From: Sphingomonas sp. SORGH_AS_0879
Lineage (GTDB): Bacteria > Pseudomonadota > Alphaproteobacteria > Sphingomonadales > Sphingomonadaceae
Direction of reading: 5' to 3'
NCBI RefSeq assembly: GCF_030819175.1
Contig: NZ_JAUTBJ010000002.1
Coordinates: 2,366,001 to 2,430,000, forward strand
DNA: 64,000 nt
Below the pieces are notes generated by a model, which was not told the DNA's origin, ran no database searches, and saw only the letters and a program-made list of their open reading frames with translations. This document shows, piece by piece, positions 37,251 to 46,547 of this stretch (positions within the stretch are counted from its first letter, which is position 1; every line of letters begins with the position of its first letter). The position numbers and the translations under genes are program-made.

Positions 37251-37901
37251 ATGAGCATCTCCCACCGCGAAGCGCGTCGGATAGTCTTGGCGGCGCAGGG
37301 TTTCGGGCGTTCCCGGCCCGAACGCCCGTCGGTTCGCCACCTGCGTGGCATCGCCGAGCGGCTCAACCTCTTCCAGATCGACAGCGTCAAAGTGCTGACG
37401 CGGGCACATTATCTGCCCGCGTTCTCGCGGCTCGGCGGCTATGACCGTGGCCTGCTGGAAGCCGATGCTTGGGGGCCAAAACGCCAGCGGCGGATGTTCG
37501 AATATTGGGCGCATGAAGCGTCACTGCTGCCGCTCGACCTGCACCCGCTGCTCCGCTGGCGCATGGCGCGGGCTGAGCGCGGCGAGATCGGCTATCAGGC
37601 GCTGCGTCGGTTCGCCGTCGAGCGCCGGGCCGAGGCGGATGCCGTGCTCGAACGGATCACCGCCGAAGGCCCGCTGGCGGCGGCCGACTTCGAGAACGGG
37701 TCGAGCCGCAGCGGCTGGTGGGAATGGAGCCACGTCAAGCATGCGCTCGAATGGCTGTTCTGGTCCGGGCAGATCACCACCGCGACCCGGCGGGGCAGCT
37801 TTGCGCGCCTGTATGACCTGGCCGAGCGGGTCATCCCCGCGGCGGTGCTGGCGCTCCCTACGCCGTCGGTTGAAGCGGCGCAACGCGGGCTAGTTTTTTG
37901 A
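37251..37901 (+). pseudogene. ycaQ-like crosslink-repair glycosylase gene, 3' truncated
   Basis: About 213 residues of an HTH_42 (YcaQ/AlkX type) winged-helix protein, starting at ISHREARRIVLAAQGF. Family members unhook interstrand crosslinks and are about 400 residues long. Similarity stops at PSVEAAQRG, where IS481-type sequence begins, and the frame ends after three junction residues. The C-terminal half is missing from the window. The product is probably inactive. Confidence 0.82.
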
Positions 37902-38563
37902 TCCCGGCATTTGATGGTGCATTATCGGGGCAAGCCTGGAAGGATGCGCTATGGGACAGGTTCTACACGGGAGCGCCCGGATGACAGAGGCAGTCCGTCG
38001 AGCGATACAACATAGTCAAGAGAGCCTGAGGGTGCTGGCCAAGCGCTATGGCATCAACCAGAAGACCGTCGCGAAGTGGAAAAAGCAGACGGCAGTCAAG
38101 GATTTGCCGACTGGCCCGAAGGACCCGCACTCGACGGTTCTGAGCATCGAGGAAGAGGCGGTCATCGTCGCCTTTCGCCGCCATACGCTGTTGCCGCTGG
38201 ATGACTGCCCTCTACGCTCTCCAGGCGATGATCCCGCATCTGACGCGCTCGTCGCTGCATCGTTGCCTGCAACGCCACGGGATCAGCCGGTTGCCCGAGG
38301 TCGCCGGCGACAAGACGCCAAAGCGCAAGTTCAAGACCTATCCCATCGGCTATTTCCACATCGACATCGCCGAGGTGCAGACGGCCGAAGGCAAGCTACG
38401 CTTGTTCGTGGCGATCGACCGGACGAGCAAGTTCGCGTTCGTCGAATTGCACGAGCAGGCCGGCAAGATGATCGCGGCCCAGTTCCTGCGCAACCTGGTC
38501 GCGGTCGTGCCCTACAAGATCCACACGGTGCTGACCGACAACGGCATCCAATTCACCGATGAT
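37890..38563 (+). mobile_element. Truncated IS481-family element
   Basis: The left boundary is placed where the ycaQ-like coding sequence ends (about 37890) and the right where transposase sequence stops inside a Lar-like gene (about 38563). The transposase 3' third and the right end are missing. Both edges are approximate because no terminal repeat was identified. Confidence 0.7.
37951..38563 (+). pseudogene. IS481 transposase, frameshifted and truncated
   Basis: The N-terminal half (MGQVLHGSARMTEAVRRAIQ, HTH QKTVAKWKKQT) runs to LPLDDC at about 38206. One extra C then moves the frame, and the sequence resumes as LYALQAMIPHLTRSSLHRC and the DDE core (HIDIAEV, LTDNGIQFTDD). It ends at the truncation near 38563 before the catalytic Glu. 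The element cannot move itself. Confidence 0.85.
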
Positions 38564-38668
38564 GCATTGATCGTTCTGACACTGCACCGTTGAGCTGGTG
38601 CCGCTCACCAACTTAGCGTCGTGCCCGCAGAAAGGGCATTCCCGCAGCCGCTCGGTCAGGTCGGTCAT
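38564..38668 (-). pseudogene. Lar-like restriction-alleviation zinc-ribbon gene, 3' truncated
   Basis: About 35 codons remain: MTDLTERLRECPFCGHDAKL, then CQNDQC. The paired CPFC and CxxxxC motifs and the N-terminus fit the Lar family, phage-type proteins that counter type I restriction. The gene is cut by the IS481 relic. Its ATG overlaps the stop of the preceding 105-aa gene (ATGA), so it was third in a small operon. Confidence 0.65.
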
Positions 38669-38750
38669 GCCGCGTCTCCATCCGCCCATTCGGCAGACCA
38701 TTGATCCAACCCAGGCACAGCGAAGCGCATTCCGCCGCTATGTTCGGCTA

Positions 38751-39802
38751 GAGCAAATTCCGAGCGTCGTGAATCGATGAGGGATTCCCAAGCGGCTTGA
38801 AGTCTGATTCATGATTGCCACCGGTGACGGGAGGCCGGTCAGATGGGCAAGCCGTTGTCGATGGACCTGCGCGAGCGGGTGGTTGGTGCGATTTCGGGAG
38901 GTATGTCGCGCCGTGCGGCGGCAGCACGGTTCGGGGGGAGTGCGGCCAGTGCGGTGCGGTGGGCGGCGCTTCAGCGCGATCAGGGAAAGCCGGTGGCCAA
39001 GCCGCAAGGAGGTGACATGCGCTCGGCTGCGACGGAGGCCAAGGCGGCGCGCATATGGGCGCTGTACGAGGCGGCACCCGACATCACCCTTGCCGAGTTG
39101 CGCGCGGCACTGGCCGCCGAGGGGAACGCGGTGGCGGTATCGACGCTGTGGCGGTTCTTCGCGCGCCACGGGCATACGCGCAAAAAAAGACCGGCCACGC
39201 GCAGGAGCAGGATCGCTCCGACGTCCTGAGCGCGCGCGAGGCCTGGTTCGATGGCCAGCTCGACCTCGATCCGGAAACGCTGGTCTTCGTCGACGAGACC
39301 GGTGCCAGCACGAAGATGGCGCGCCGCTACGGACGTGCGCCGCGCGGGCAGCGGCTGCGCATGGCCGTGCCGCACGGTCACTGGAAAACGACAACGTTCG
39401 TCGGGGGCTTGCGGCTCTCGGGCATGACCGCGCCGCTCGTCATCGACGGACCCATGACCGGGGCGTGGTTCGCGGCTTGGGTCGCCCGCGCGCTCGCCCC
39501 GACGCTGAAGCCCGGCGACGTCGTCATCCTCGACAACCTGCCCGCCCACAAGAGCGTCGTGGCACGCATGGCGATCGAGGCAAGGGGGGCCCGGCTGCTT
39601 TTCCTTCCGCCTTACTCGCCCGACTTCAACCCGATCGAAAACGCCTTCGCCAAGCTCAAGGCGCTCCTGCGCAAAGCCGCCGCCCGCACCCGCGACGACT
39701 TGTACCGCGCCATCGGTGCCGCCATCGACACGTTCACGCCGGCCGAGTGCGCCAACTACTTCGCTGCTGCCGGTTACGATGCAGACTGATCGGAATTTGC
39801 TC
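38751..39802 (+). mobile_element. Complete IS630-family insertion sequence
   Basis: A 1052-bp element with inverted ends GAGCAAATTCCGA and TCGGAATTTGCTC, flanked by TA on both sides (38749-38750, 39803-39804), the usual IS630 target. It carries one transposase with a frameshift site. Intact ends and frame suggest recent insertion. Confidence 0.9.
38843..39789 (+). CDS. IS630 transposase, made by programmed -1 frameshift
   Basis: The first frame (38843-39229) encodes the HTH part, starting MGKPLSMDLRERVVGAISGG. The second (to 39789) encodes the DDE domain: LVFVDETGAST, VVILDNLPAHKS and SPDFNPIENAFAKLK. A run of seven A at 39182-39188 followed by G is a slippery site where a -1 shift joins both into about 315 residues. 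Such frameshifts are common in this IS family. Confidence 0.85.
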
Positions 39803-40032
39803 TAGCAGATCGCTGACGAAGCCATGGCGGGTCTGGAAACAGAAGGCCTCGCCAAGCTGGTCGCGCACCTGAGCCAGAACTGACGATGCCGCTCGCTCAA
39901 TATCGGCTGCGCTGGGCAGTTCTCCGGGCGGGCAGTCAAAGCCAGCGCGGGCGACCATGTTGCCGTCCGTCAGGCTGAACTCAACCGTTACCTTGATCGG
40001 TGCGAACGCTGCAATTTCTGTGTTCATGCTGC

Positions 40033-40626
40033 TCATAGCCCAATCTCCCAAGGCTGAATGCCGCGCAACCCGACTGCCTTGCTGGCACGGGCAATCTTCT
40101 GCTCAGCCAACCGGACCCGCAGCTTCAACAGGTCGGTGTCACGGGTCACATTACCGCTGTTCCGGATCAGCGAGACGACCAGTTCCCATGTCGGCCCATC
40201 CTTGTCGCGGTATGGGGCATTGATGACGGTGACGAATCGTTCGCCATCCCATTCAATCAGTCCAGCCCAGTCGGGCACCTCGTCCTTTTTGAGCAGGCCG
40301 ACCGGCGTGACATAATAGAACTGGTCGCTGAACAGTCGGGCCTCTCGCTGCTTAACCGCATTGTCACGCCGCAAGTCGGCGCGGCTGATCTTGACCTCGT
40401 AGGCTCGCGCTTTGAAACCAGCTGACGAATTGGCGCTGATCGTCCACAAATCGCAGCGTCGAGCGCCTTGGCAGAAGGCAAGCTCGGGGGCCCAAATCGC
40501 ATCGCCAAGCGATTTGACCAGCGCCTCGGTGATCTGCTGAGCGAGGGGCAGCGAGTCGTTGTTGACCGACTCGGAAAGGCCATCGCCAACCCGCTCCGAG
40601 ACTATTCCGTGGTTTTGACTTCCCAT
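40033..40626 (-). CDS. MmcB-like / PD-(D/E)XK-fold phage-type protein
   Basis: A 197-residue protein. The core RRCDLWTISAN...RAYEVKISRADLRRD carries the D...ExK pattern of PD-(D/E)XK nuclease folds and resembles the MmcB DNA-repair family; DQFYYVTPVGLLKKDEVPDWAGLIE follows. It is first in a phage-like operon with ATGA overlaps to the next gene. The ATG at 40626 is chosen over a GTG at 40635 because GGTGG lies just before it. Confidence 0.6.
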   Translation of the reverse strand: MGSQNHGIVSERVGDGLSESVNNDSLPLAQQITEALVKSLGDAIWAPELAFCQGARRCDLWTISANSSAGFKARAYEVKISRADLRRDNAVKQREARLFSDQFYYVTPVGLLKKDEVPDWAGLIEWDGERFVTVINAPYRDKDGPTWELVVSLIRNSGNVTRDTDLLKLRVRLAEQKIARASKAVGLRGIQPWEIGL

Positions 40627-41069
40627 GATTTCCACCTGTCTCCGGTCTGTTCCGGTTTCAGATGGTTGGCGACGCTTTTCTCAGCGCAGGAATGGCGGAA
40701 AACAGCCATTCTGGTCGGGGAGACAGGATTCCTGACCTATTTTTACCGCGCGCTAAAGCATTGATTTTACGTCGCCGCTCAACCCGTCTGTCGGCGAGTT
40801 GCACAGCGATGGGTACAACCGGGGGTACAGCATGACAAGGCCCTGACTTGCGCCTGATCCTGCCTTCTATGTTGGTCATCGGCCCCGCCGTCAGCATCTT
40901 CCTGCTTCGGGGTTCGGTGCGTGAGATCTGCCACCCAACTCGAACCCGCTAATCATTGTCCAACGGATGCGTTCAAGGTCTCGACGGCATGAAGTGGTTT
41001 GCGGGTCGTAGCTGAGACGATAAAGAACCGCAGTCAGGCAAGCGAACGCTCAAGGATACGAAGCGAAAC
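40627..41069. other. Gene-free stretch with a tRNA relic
   Basis: 443 bp between the phage-type operon and the mrr gene, on opposite strands. Apart from the tRNA-Pro fragment at 40712-40731, I see no coding signal, hairpin or repeat. It probably holds both divergent promoters and an old integration junction. Confidence 0.6.
40712..40731 (-). other. tRNA-Pro 3'-end fragment (att site relic)
   Basis: The minus strand reads GAATCCTGTCTCCCCGACCA, the T-arm and acceptor end with CCA of alphaproteobacterial tRNA-Pro. The rest of the tRNA is absent. Such 3' pieces mark attachment sites of integrative elements. Confidence 0.7.
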
Positions 41070-41972
41070 ATGGCGAACATCACACGGCGGCGGACAGGTG
41101 AGTTTCTGCGTAAGCTGTTCGAGGCCCTGCTTGCCGAGCCGGAGGGTATGGCCGCAGCTGCCGCCATGAGCGCCGTTCGCACCGCCATCCCGCTCACTGC
41201 GTTCGAAAAAGGGCAGTATCCTTCTGGCGGCGAGCGGTTCGAAAAGATCCTGCGCTTTGCAACAGTCGACTGCGTGAAGGCGGGCTGGCTCTTGAAGAGC
41301 AACGGGGTCTGGAGCGTCACGGACATCGGCCAAAAGGCCTATAAAACCTATGTCGATCCCGAAGCCTTCTACAAGGAAGCGTGTCGGCTGTATGGCGCAT
41401 GGAAGGCCCAGCGCGATGCGTCAGAGGTACTGCCTGGCGAAGCCGCGGAGCCCGATGCGATCGAAGAAGCGGCGGAGAAACTCAGCGTCACCGTCGAAGC
41501 GGCCCTCGATCACGCCTGGACCGAAATTTCCCAGTTCCTGCACTCCAGCGATCCGTTCGAATTCCAGGAGATGGTCGCCGATCTGTTGCGCGGCATGGGC
41601 TATCACGTTTCCTGGGTTTCGCCGCCGGGCAAGGATAACGGCGTCGACATCATCGCCTTCACCGATCCCCTGGCCACCGTCGGGCCACGGATCAAAGCAC
41701 AGGTGAAGCGCTGGCAGTCCAAGGTCGATAGCGATGGGCTGAAGTCGTTTCTGGCCACCCTGTCACCCGGCGACGTCGGCATCTATATCTGTCTGGCCGG
41801 TTTCACCAAGGATGCGCAGGATTATGCCCGCAATCAGGAGACGCGCCGCGTCACGCTGATCGACGCCCGGCGCTTCTTCGATCTTTGGGTCCAGAATTAT
41901 TCCAAACTCGCCGATCAGGCGCGCCGTCGCTTGCCGATTGTCCCGGTGTATTTTCTGGCACCCGCAAGTTAG
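41070..41972 (+). CDS. mrr: Mrr-type restriction endonuclease
   Basis: A 300-residue protein. Residues about 5-95 form the Mrr N-terminal winged-helix domain; residues about 160-285 form the Mrr catalytic domain with GVDIIAF and IKAQVKRW (D...QxK pattern). Mrr enzymes cut modified DNA. It lies next to the type III R-M genes, so several restriction activities are grouped here. Confidence 0.88.
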   Translation: MANITRRRTGEFLRKLFEALLAEPEGMAAAAAMSAVRTAIPLTAFEKGQYPSGGERFEKILRFATVDCVKAGWLLKSNGVWSVTDIGQKAYKTYVDPEAFYKEACRLYGAWKAQRDASEVLPGEAAEPDAIEEAAEKLSVTVEAALDHAWTEISQFLHSSDPFEFQEMVADLLRGMGYHVSWVSPPGKDNGVDIIAFTDPLATVGPRIKAQVKRWQSKVDSDGLKSFLATLSPGDVGIYICLAGFTKDAQDYARNQETRRVTLIDARRFFDLWVQNYSKLADQARRRLPIVPVYFLAPAS

Positions 41973-42139
41973 GCACGCGTCGACTGCAATTGAACGACAG
42001 TGAACTGCCCCTCCTCTTCAGCCGACCTGATCGGGACTTTGTCCAGTCACAAGCCTGCATATTCGAGAGCGCCTGCATTGCTCTCTGGCGTGGCTGGACG
42101 CTAGTACGGGCGCCAGATCGTTACAACGCAGGGGTCAAG

Positions 42140-43659
42140 GTGCCGATACTGGAGTGGATGACGCGCGGGGAGGATGTGCGCGCGGCGGCGGCGGTGCCCT
42201 ATCGATTGCTGGAAGCGGTGCCCGCGCTGGACGGTGGTGATGCCGACACCGCCAACATGCTTATCCAGGGCGACAATCTTGACGCTCTCAAGGCGCTGCT
42301 GCCCTACTATAAGGGCGCGGTGAAGTGCATTTTTATCGACCCGCCTTATAATACTCGATCACTAGTTTCTGAGCAATACGACGACAATTTAGAACACGCC
42401 AATGGCTAGCAATGATCTATCCCCGCCTTGTGCTGCTGCGTGACCTGCTTGCTGAAGATGGCAGCATTTGGGTGTCGATAGATGATAATGAAGGTCATTA
42501 CCTCAAGGTAATAATGGATGAAGTATTCGGGCGTTCTAATTTTATTGATACAGTGATTTGGGAGAAAGCTGACTCCCCTCGAAATTCAGCACGCCAGCTC
42601 TCATCTGACCACGATTATATATTTGGCTACAGCCGCCGAAATGATTGGACGCCGCGCCGCCTTCCGCGAACTGAAGCAGCAAATTCAATTTACAGCAATC
42701 CTGACAACGATGCGCGTGGCCCATGGTTGCCCGGCGATCCTTACGCAAACAAACCGTATTCGCGCGGGCAGTACTCGATAGAAGGGCCAACTGGTCGTCG
42801 GTTTCAGCCCCCTGCAGGGCGATATTGGCGAGTGTCGGAAGAGCGTTTGCGGGAACTCGACGCCGATGGACGCGTGTGGTGGGGGCCGCAGGGATCTGCG
42901 CGTCCAAGCATTAAGCGATATCTTTCTGAAGTATCGGAGCTGGTTCCCCGCACACTTTGGCGAAAGGAAGACGTAGGCAGCAATCGCACATCCAAGAACG
43001 AGATGCGCGCTCTATTCCCGGAAGAGGCGTCGTTTGGCACCCCAAAGCCCGAACGGCTGATGCAGCGCATCCTCCATATCGCCAGCAACCCCGGCGATCT
43101 CGTGCTCGACAGCTTCCTTGGCTCAGGCACGACCGCGGCGGTGGCGCATAAGATGGGGCGGCGCTGGATCGGGATCGAGATGGGCGACCATGCCGAAACG
43201 CACTGCAAGCCGCGCCTCGACAAGGTGATCGCGGGCGAACAGGGTGGCATATCCGAAGCGGTCGGCTGGACCGGCGGCGGCGGCTATCGCTATTTTCGGC
43301 TGGGCGCACCGGTGTTCGAGGCGGACGGACATATCGCCGACGGCATCCGCTTCGCGACGCTCGCCGCGCATGTCTGGTTCAGCGAGACGGGAACGCCCTT
43401 CGTCGGCGCTGCCGATACCCCCGTGCTGGGGGTGCATGACGGCATGGCCTATGCGCTTCTCTACAACGGCATTCTCGGCGACCGGTCGGTCAGCGGCGGG
43501 AACGTCCTGACCGCCGCCCTGCTCGCGCGACTTCGGGCGGAAAGCGGCTGGGATGGGCCGATGACCGTCTATGGCGAATGGTCGAAGCTGGGCGCGGCAC
43601 GGCTGGCCGAAGCCCAGGTCGTCTTCAAGCAGACCCCCTATGACGTGAAGGCTCGCTGA
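42140..43659 (+). pseudogene. mod: Type III R-M methyltransferase mod, frameshifted
   Basis: The first part (GTG 42140 to stop 42409) has NMLIQGDNLDALKALLPYYKG and motif IV DPPYNTRS. A 1-bp deletion in the C-run near 42402 breaks the frame at EHA-QWLA; the second part (42412-43659) continues MIYPRLVLLRDLLAEDGSIW, the target-recognition region, then motif I LDSFLGSGTTAAVAHKMG. The IV-TRD-I order is that of beta-class N6-adenine methyltransferases. The centre (about 42340-43010) is much more AT-rich than the ends. The stop overlaps the res start. Confidence 0.88.
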
Positions 43660-46262
43660 TGGAACTGAAGGACTATCAGCGCCGGGCGCTCAACGCGCTG
43701 CGCACCTTTCTCGACCAGGCGGCGATCCGCGAGCATGCGGTCGCCTATGCCGCCGCCTGCGAGGTCGGCGAGCCGGGGGCCTATGGCGCGACCTATCGCC
43801 CGCTCGCCGGCCTGCCCGAGGCGCCCTATTGCTGCCTCCGCCTACCGACCGGCGGCGGCAAGACGCTGCTCGCCGCGCACGCCATCGGCATCGCCCGCGA
43901 CAGTTATCTGGCGCGCCGCTATCCGGTGGTGCTGTGGCTGGTCACGTCGAGCGCGATCGCCGACCAGACGCTGGGCGCGCTGAAGAAGATCGGCCATCCC
44001 TATCGCCAGGCTCTGGAGACGCAGTTCGGCGGCGCAGTCCGCGTGTACGGCATCGACGAGCGGCGGCAACTTCGCCCACAGGATATGGCCGATGCCGCGA
44101 CGGTAATTGTCGCCACCGTCCAGTCCTTCCGCGTCAACAACGTCGCCGACCGCAACGTCTATCGCGACGATGAAGAGCTGGAGCCGCACTTCGCCGCGCT
44201 ACCTGCCGGGGCGGATCTCGCCCGGCACGAAGCCGGGCCGCGCCTGGGCAAGCCCATCGCCAGCTTCGCCAATCTGTTGAAGCTGCACCGGCCGTTGGTG
44301 ATCGTGGACGAGGCCCATAACTTCACCTCCACCCTGTCTGGCGAAACGTTCGGCCGTCTGGCGCCCGCGGCTGTCGTGGAGTTTACCGCGACCCCGGTGC
44401 GATCCAATGTCATCGTCTCCGCTACCGCCGCCGAGCTGAAGGCGGCGGACATGATCAAGCTGCCGATCCATCTGTCGCAGCACGGCAGTTGGCAGGCGGC
44501 GATCGCCCACGCTGTCGACAACCGCGCGTGGCTGGAAGGCATTGCCGCCAAAGACGGCGGCGGCATCCGCCCGATCGCGCTCTATCAGGCCCAACCCGCC
44601 AGAGAAGATGCCGAGGCGACGGTCGACGTCGTCAAACGCCATCTGATCGACGATTGCCGTATCCCGGCAGATCGGATCGCGGTGGCGACGGGTAACCAGC
44701 GCGAACTGGACGGCATCGACTTGTTCGACCCCGCCTGCATCATCGAGCATGTCATCACCGTCGACGCGCTGAAGGAAGGTTGGGACTGTTCCTTTGCCTA
44801 TGTCTTCTGCTCGCTCGCCAGCATCCGCAGCGGTGGGGCGGTGGAGCAGTTGCTGGGGCGCGTGCTGCGCATGCCCTTTGCGACCCGGCGCTCGTCCGAA
44901 GAGCTCAATCGCGCCTATGCCCATGTCTCCGAACGCAACTTCTTCGACGCGGCGGAAGGACTGAAGGACCGGCTGACCGAAATGGGCTTTGACGAGCGCA
45001 CCGCGCTGGAGGCGATCGTCGAGCAGCCCCAGACATTCGACTGGCGCGAGGACCAGCCGCTGTTCACCCGGCCCGAGCTGCCGGTGCTGCATGTACAGGA
45101 ACGCCCCGACCAGAGTGGCTGGACGCCCGAGATGGTTTCGGCAACCCGCATCGCCGATGATGGCGCGGGCGGCGTGGCGATCACCTTTGACACCGCCGCG
45201 CCCGATACGGTGCTGCGCGAGGTCGCTGCGGCGGTAAGTGCATCTGGCGCGACGCCGATGACGGCGATTGAGGCGTTCATCGCGCAACGTGCTGCAGCGT
45301 TGTCGCCCGCTGAACAGGGCGAGGTGCTGACGTTACCGCGCCTCGCGATCGAACGCGATGGACAGATCGAGATCGTTTTTCCGGAAACCCTGGTCGACGT
45401 CGGCGGCTGGGATCTGCAGCGGGTTGACACCAGCCTGCCGGGCTTCGCGCTGACCGACCGGCCCGACACGTTCGAGATGGATGTGGACGGCGATCAGGTC
45501 GTCTATAGCCGGATCGACGCCGCCACCGAATTGGCGCTGGATGATGCGACCGATTGGGACGTTGCAACGCTGTCGCGCTGGCTCGATCGCACCACCCGCC
45601 AGCACGATGTCGCGCAGCCGATTTTCCTGGAATATTGCCGACGCGTGGTGGAGGGCGTCGCCGCGCGGATCCCGCTCGCCCAACTAGTGCGCGGCAAATT
45701 CGCACTGCGTCGCGCGATCGTGGCGCGGGTCAGCCAACTTCGCCATGAAGCCGGCGTGCGCGGCGTTCAGCTATTGCTTGGCGACATCGTGCCGGTGCTG
45801 GCGTTGGGCGACAACGGCTTCAGCTTCAGCAACGAGGGCTATGATCCGCGAACGCCCTATTCGGGACCTTGGCGGCCTCGAAACCACCTCTTCTCACAGG
45901 TTGGCGATTTGAAGCATGGCGGGGAGGAATGGAAGGCGGCCGTACAGATCGACGATCATCCCGCCGTCCGCCGCTGGGTGCGCAACGTCGACCGTACCCG
46001 TTGGTCCTACAAATTACCGACCTCGACCGACTTCTTCTACCCTGACTTCATTGCCGAGCTGACGGATGGCCGGAAGCTGGTCATCGAATATAAGGGTGCC
46101 GATCGCACGGACAGTGCTGAAAGCCTAGAGAAGAAGAATATCGGCGCCCGATTACAGGAGGTAAGCGGTGGCGAGGTGCTATTCCTTTGGGCGGAACTAG
46201 ATCGCGGTGGCAATGTCACGCGACAAATCGACAGGGCGATTGACCGAATTCTTCCATTGTGA
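43659..46262 (+). CDS. res: Type III restriction enzyme helicase-nuclease subunit Res
   Basis: An 867-residue SF2 helicase-nuclease. Walker A LPTGGGKT, DEAH box VDEAHNF, motif III EFTATPV and motif VI QLLGRVLRMP are present; the C-terminal YPDFIAEL...LVIEYKG is the PD-(D/E)XK nuclease site. It needs Mod for site recognition. Its start overlaps the mod stop (TGATG). Without working Mod it should be silent. Confidence 0.93.
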   Translation: MELKDYQRRALNALRTFLDQAAIREHAVAYAAACEVGEPGAYGATYRPLAGLPEAPYCCLRLPTGGGKTLLAAHAIGIARDSYLARRYPVVLWLVTSSAIADQTLGALKKIGHPYRQALETQFGGAVRVYGIDERRQLRPQDMADAATVIVATVQSFRVNNVADRNVYRDDEELEPHFAALPAGADLARHEAGPRLGKPIASFANLLKLHRPLVIVDEAHNFTSTLSGETFGRLAPAAVVEFTATPVRSNVIVSATAAELKAADMIKLPIHLSQHGSWQAAIAHAVDNRAWLEGIAAKDGGGIRPIALYQAQPAREDAEATVDVVKRHLIDDCRIPADRIAVATGNQRELDGIDLFDPACIIEHVITVDALKEGWDCSFAYVFCSLASIRSGGAVEQLLGRVLRMPFATRRSSEELNRAYAHVSERNFFDAAEGLKDRLTEMGFDERTALEAIVEQPQTFDWREDQPLFTRPELPVLHVQERPDQSGWTPEMVSATRIADDGAGGVAITFDTAAPDTVLREVAAAVSASGATPMTAIEAFIAQRAAALSPAEQGEVLTLPRLAIERDGQIEIVFPETLVDVGGWDLQRVDTSLPGFALTDRPDTFEMDVDGDQVVYSRIDAATELALDDATDWDVATLSRWLDRTTRQHDVAQPIFLEYCRRVVEGVAARIPLAQLVRGKFALRRAIVARVSQLRHEAGVRGVQLLLGDIVPVLALGDNGFSFSNEGYDPRTPYSGPWRPRNHLFSQVGDLKHGGEEWKAAVQIDDHPAVRRWVRNVDRTRWSYKLPTSTDFFYPDFIAELTDGRKLVIEYKGADRTDSAESLEKKNIGARLQEVSGGEVLFLWAELDRGGNVTRQIDRAIDRILPL

Positions 46263-46547
46263 AGTATTCCATAAGCAAAAACCGCATGCTTTTTCCGTTT
46301 TTCTAGTTTGGGAGTTGGTTCGTATTGCGGAAATATGGGTAGGATGGCTCGATCTGGGACAAACCAGTCGTATAGCTGCGCGGTTCTGAACGTCGGTCTA
46401 AACCGAAACCGGTCATTTGTTGGACAGCGCAACCCCTCTCTCGTTTGCCCCTTATTTCGGGTGATCCGGTAAGTCCGCATCTATATGGCCACAAAGAAGC
46501 AATCGTTCATTCATCTAACCGCCGCTAGGGCAACTTATAAGCATAAC

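Larger units (their letters stand above)
38665..40036 (-). pseudogene. Phage-type 105-aa gene interrupted by IS630
   Basis: Removing 38751-39802 plus one TA restores an uninterrupted 105-codon frame, running from MSSMNTEIAAFAP through HGFVSDLL-AEHSGGMRF to ADGDAA. The start overlaps the stop of the 197-aa gene and the stop overlaps the start of the Lar-like gene. The product is not recognised; it is acidic and soluble. Confidence 0.8.

Noticed and set aside
40658..40897. A 79-codon minus-strand frame
   Set aside because: It runs through the tRNA relic and has no ribosome binding site or known motif.
42340..42420. Phase-variable repeat tract in mod
   Set aside because: No tandem repeat or long homopolymer is present at the frameshift.
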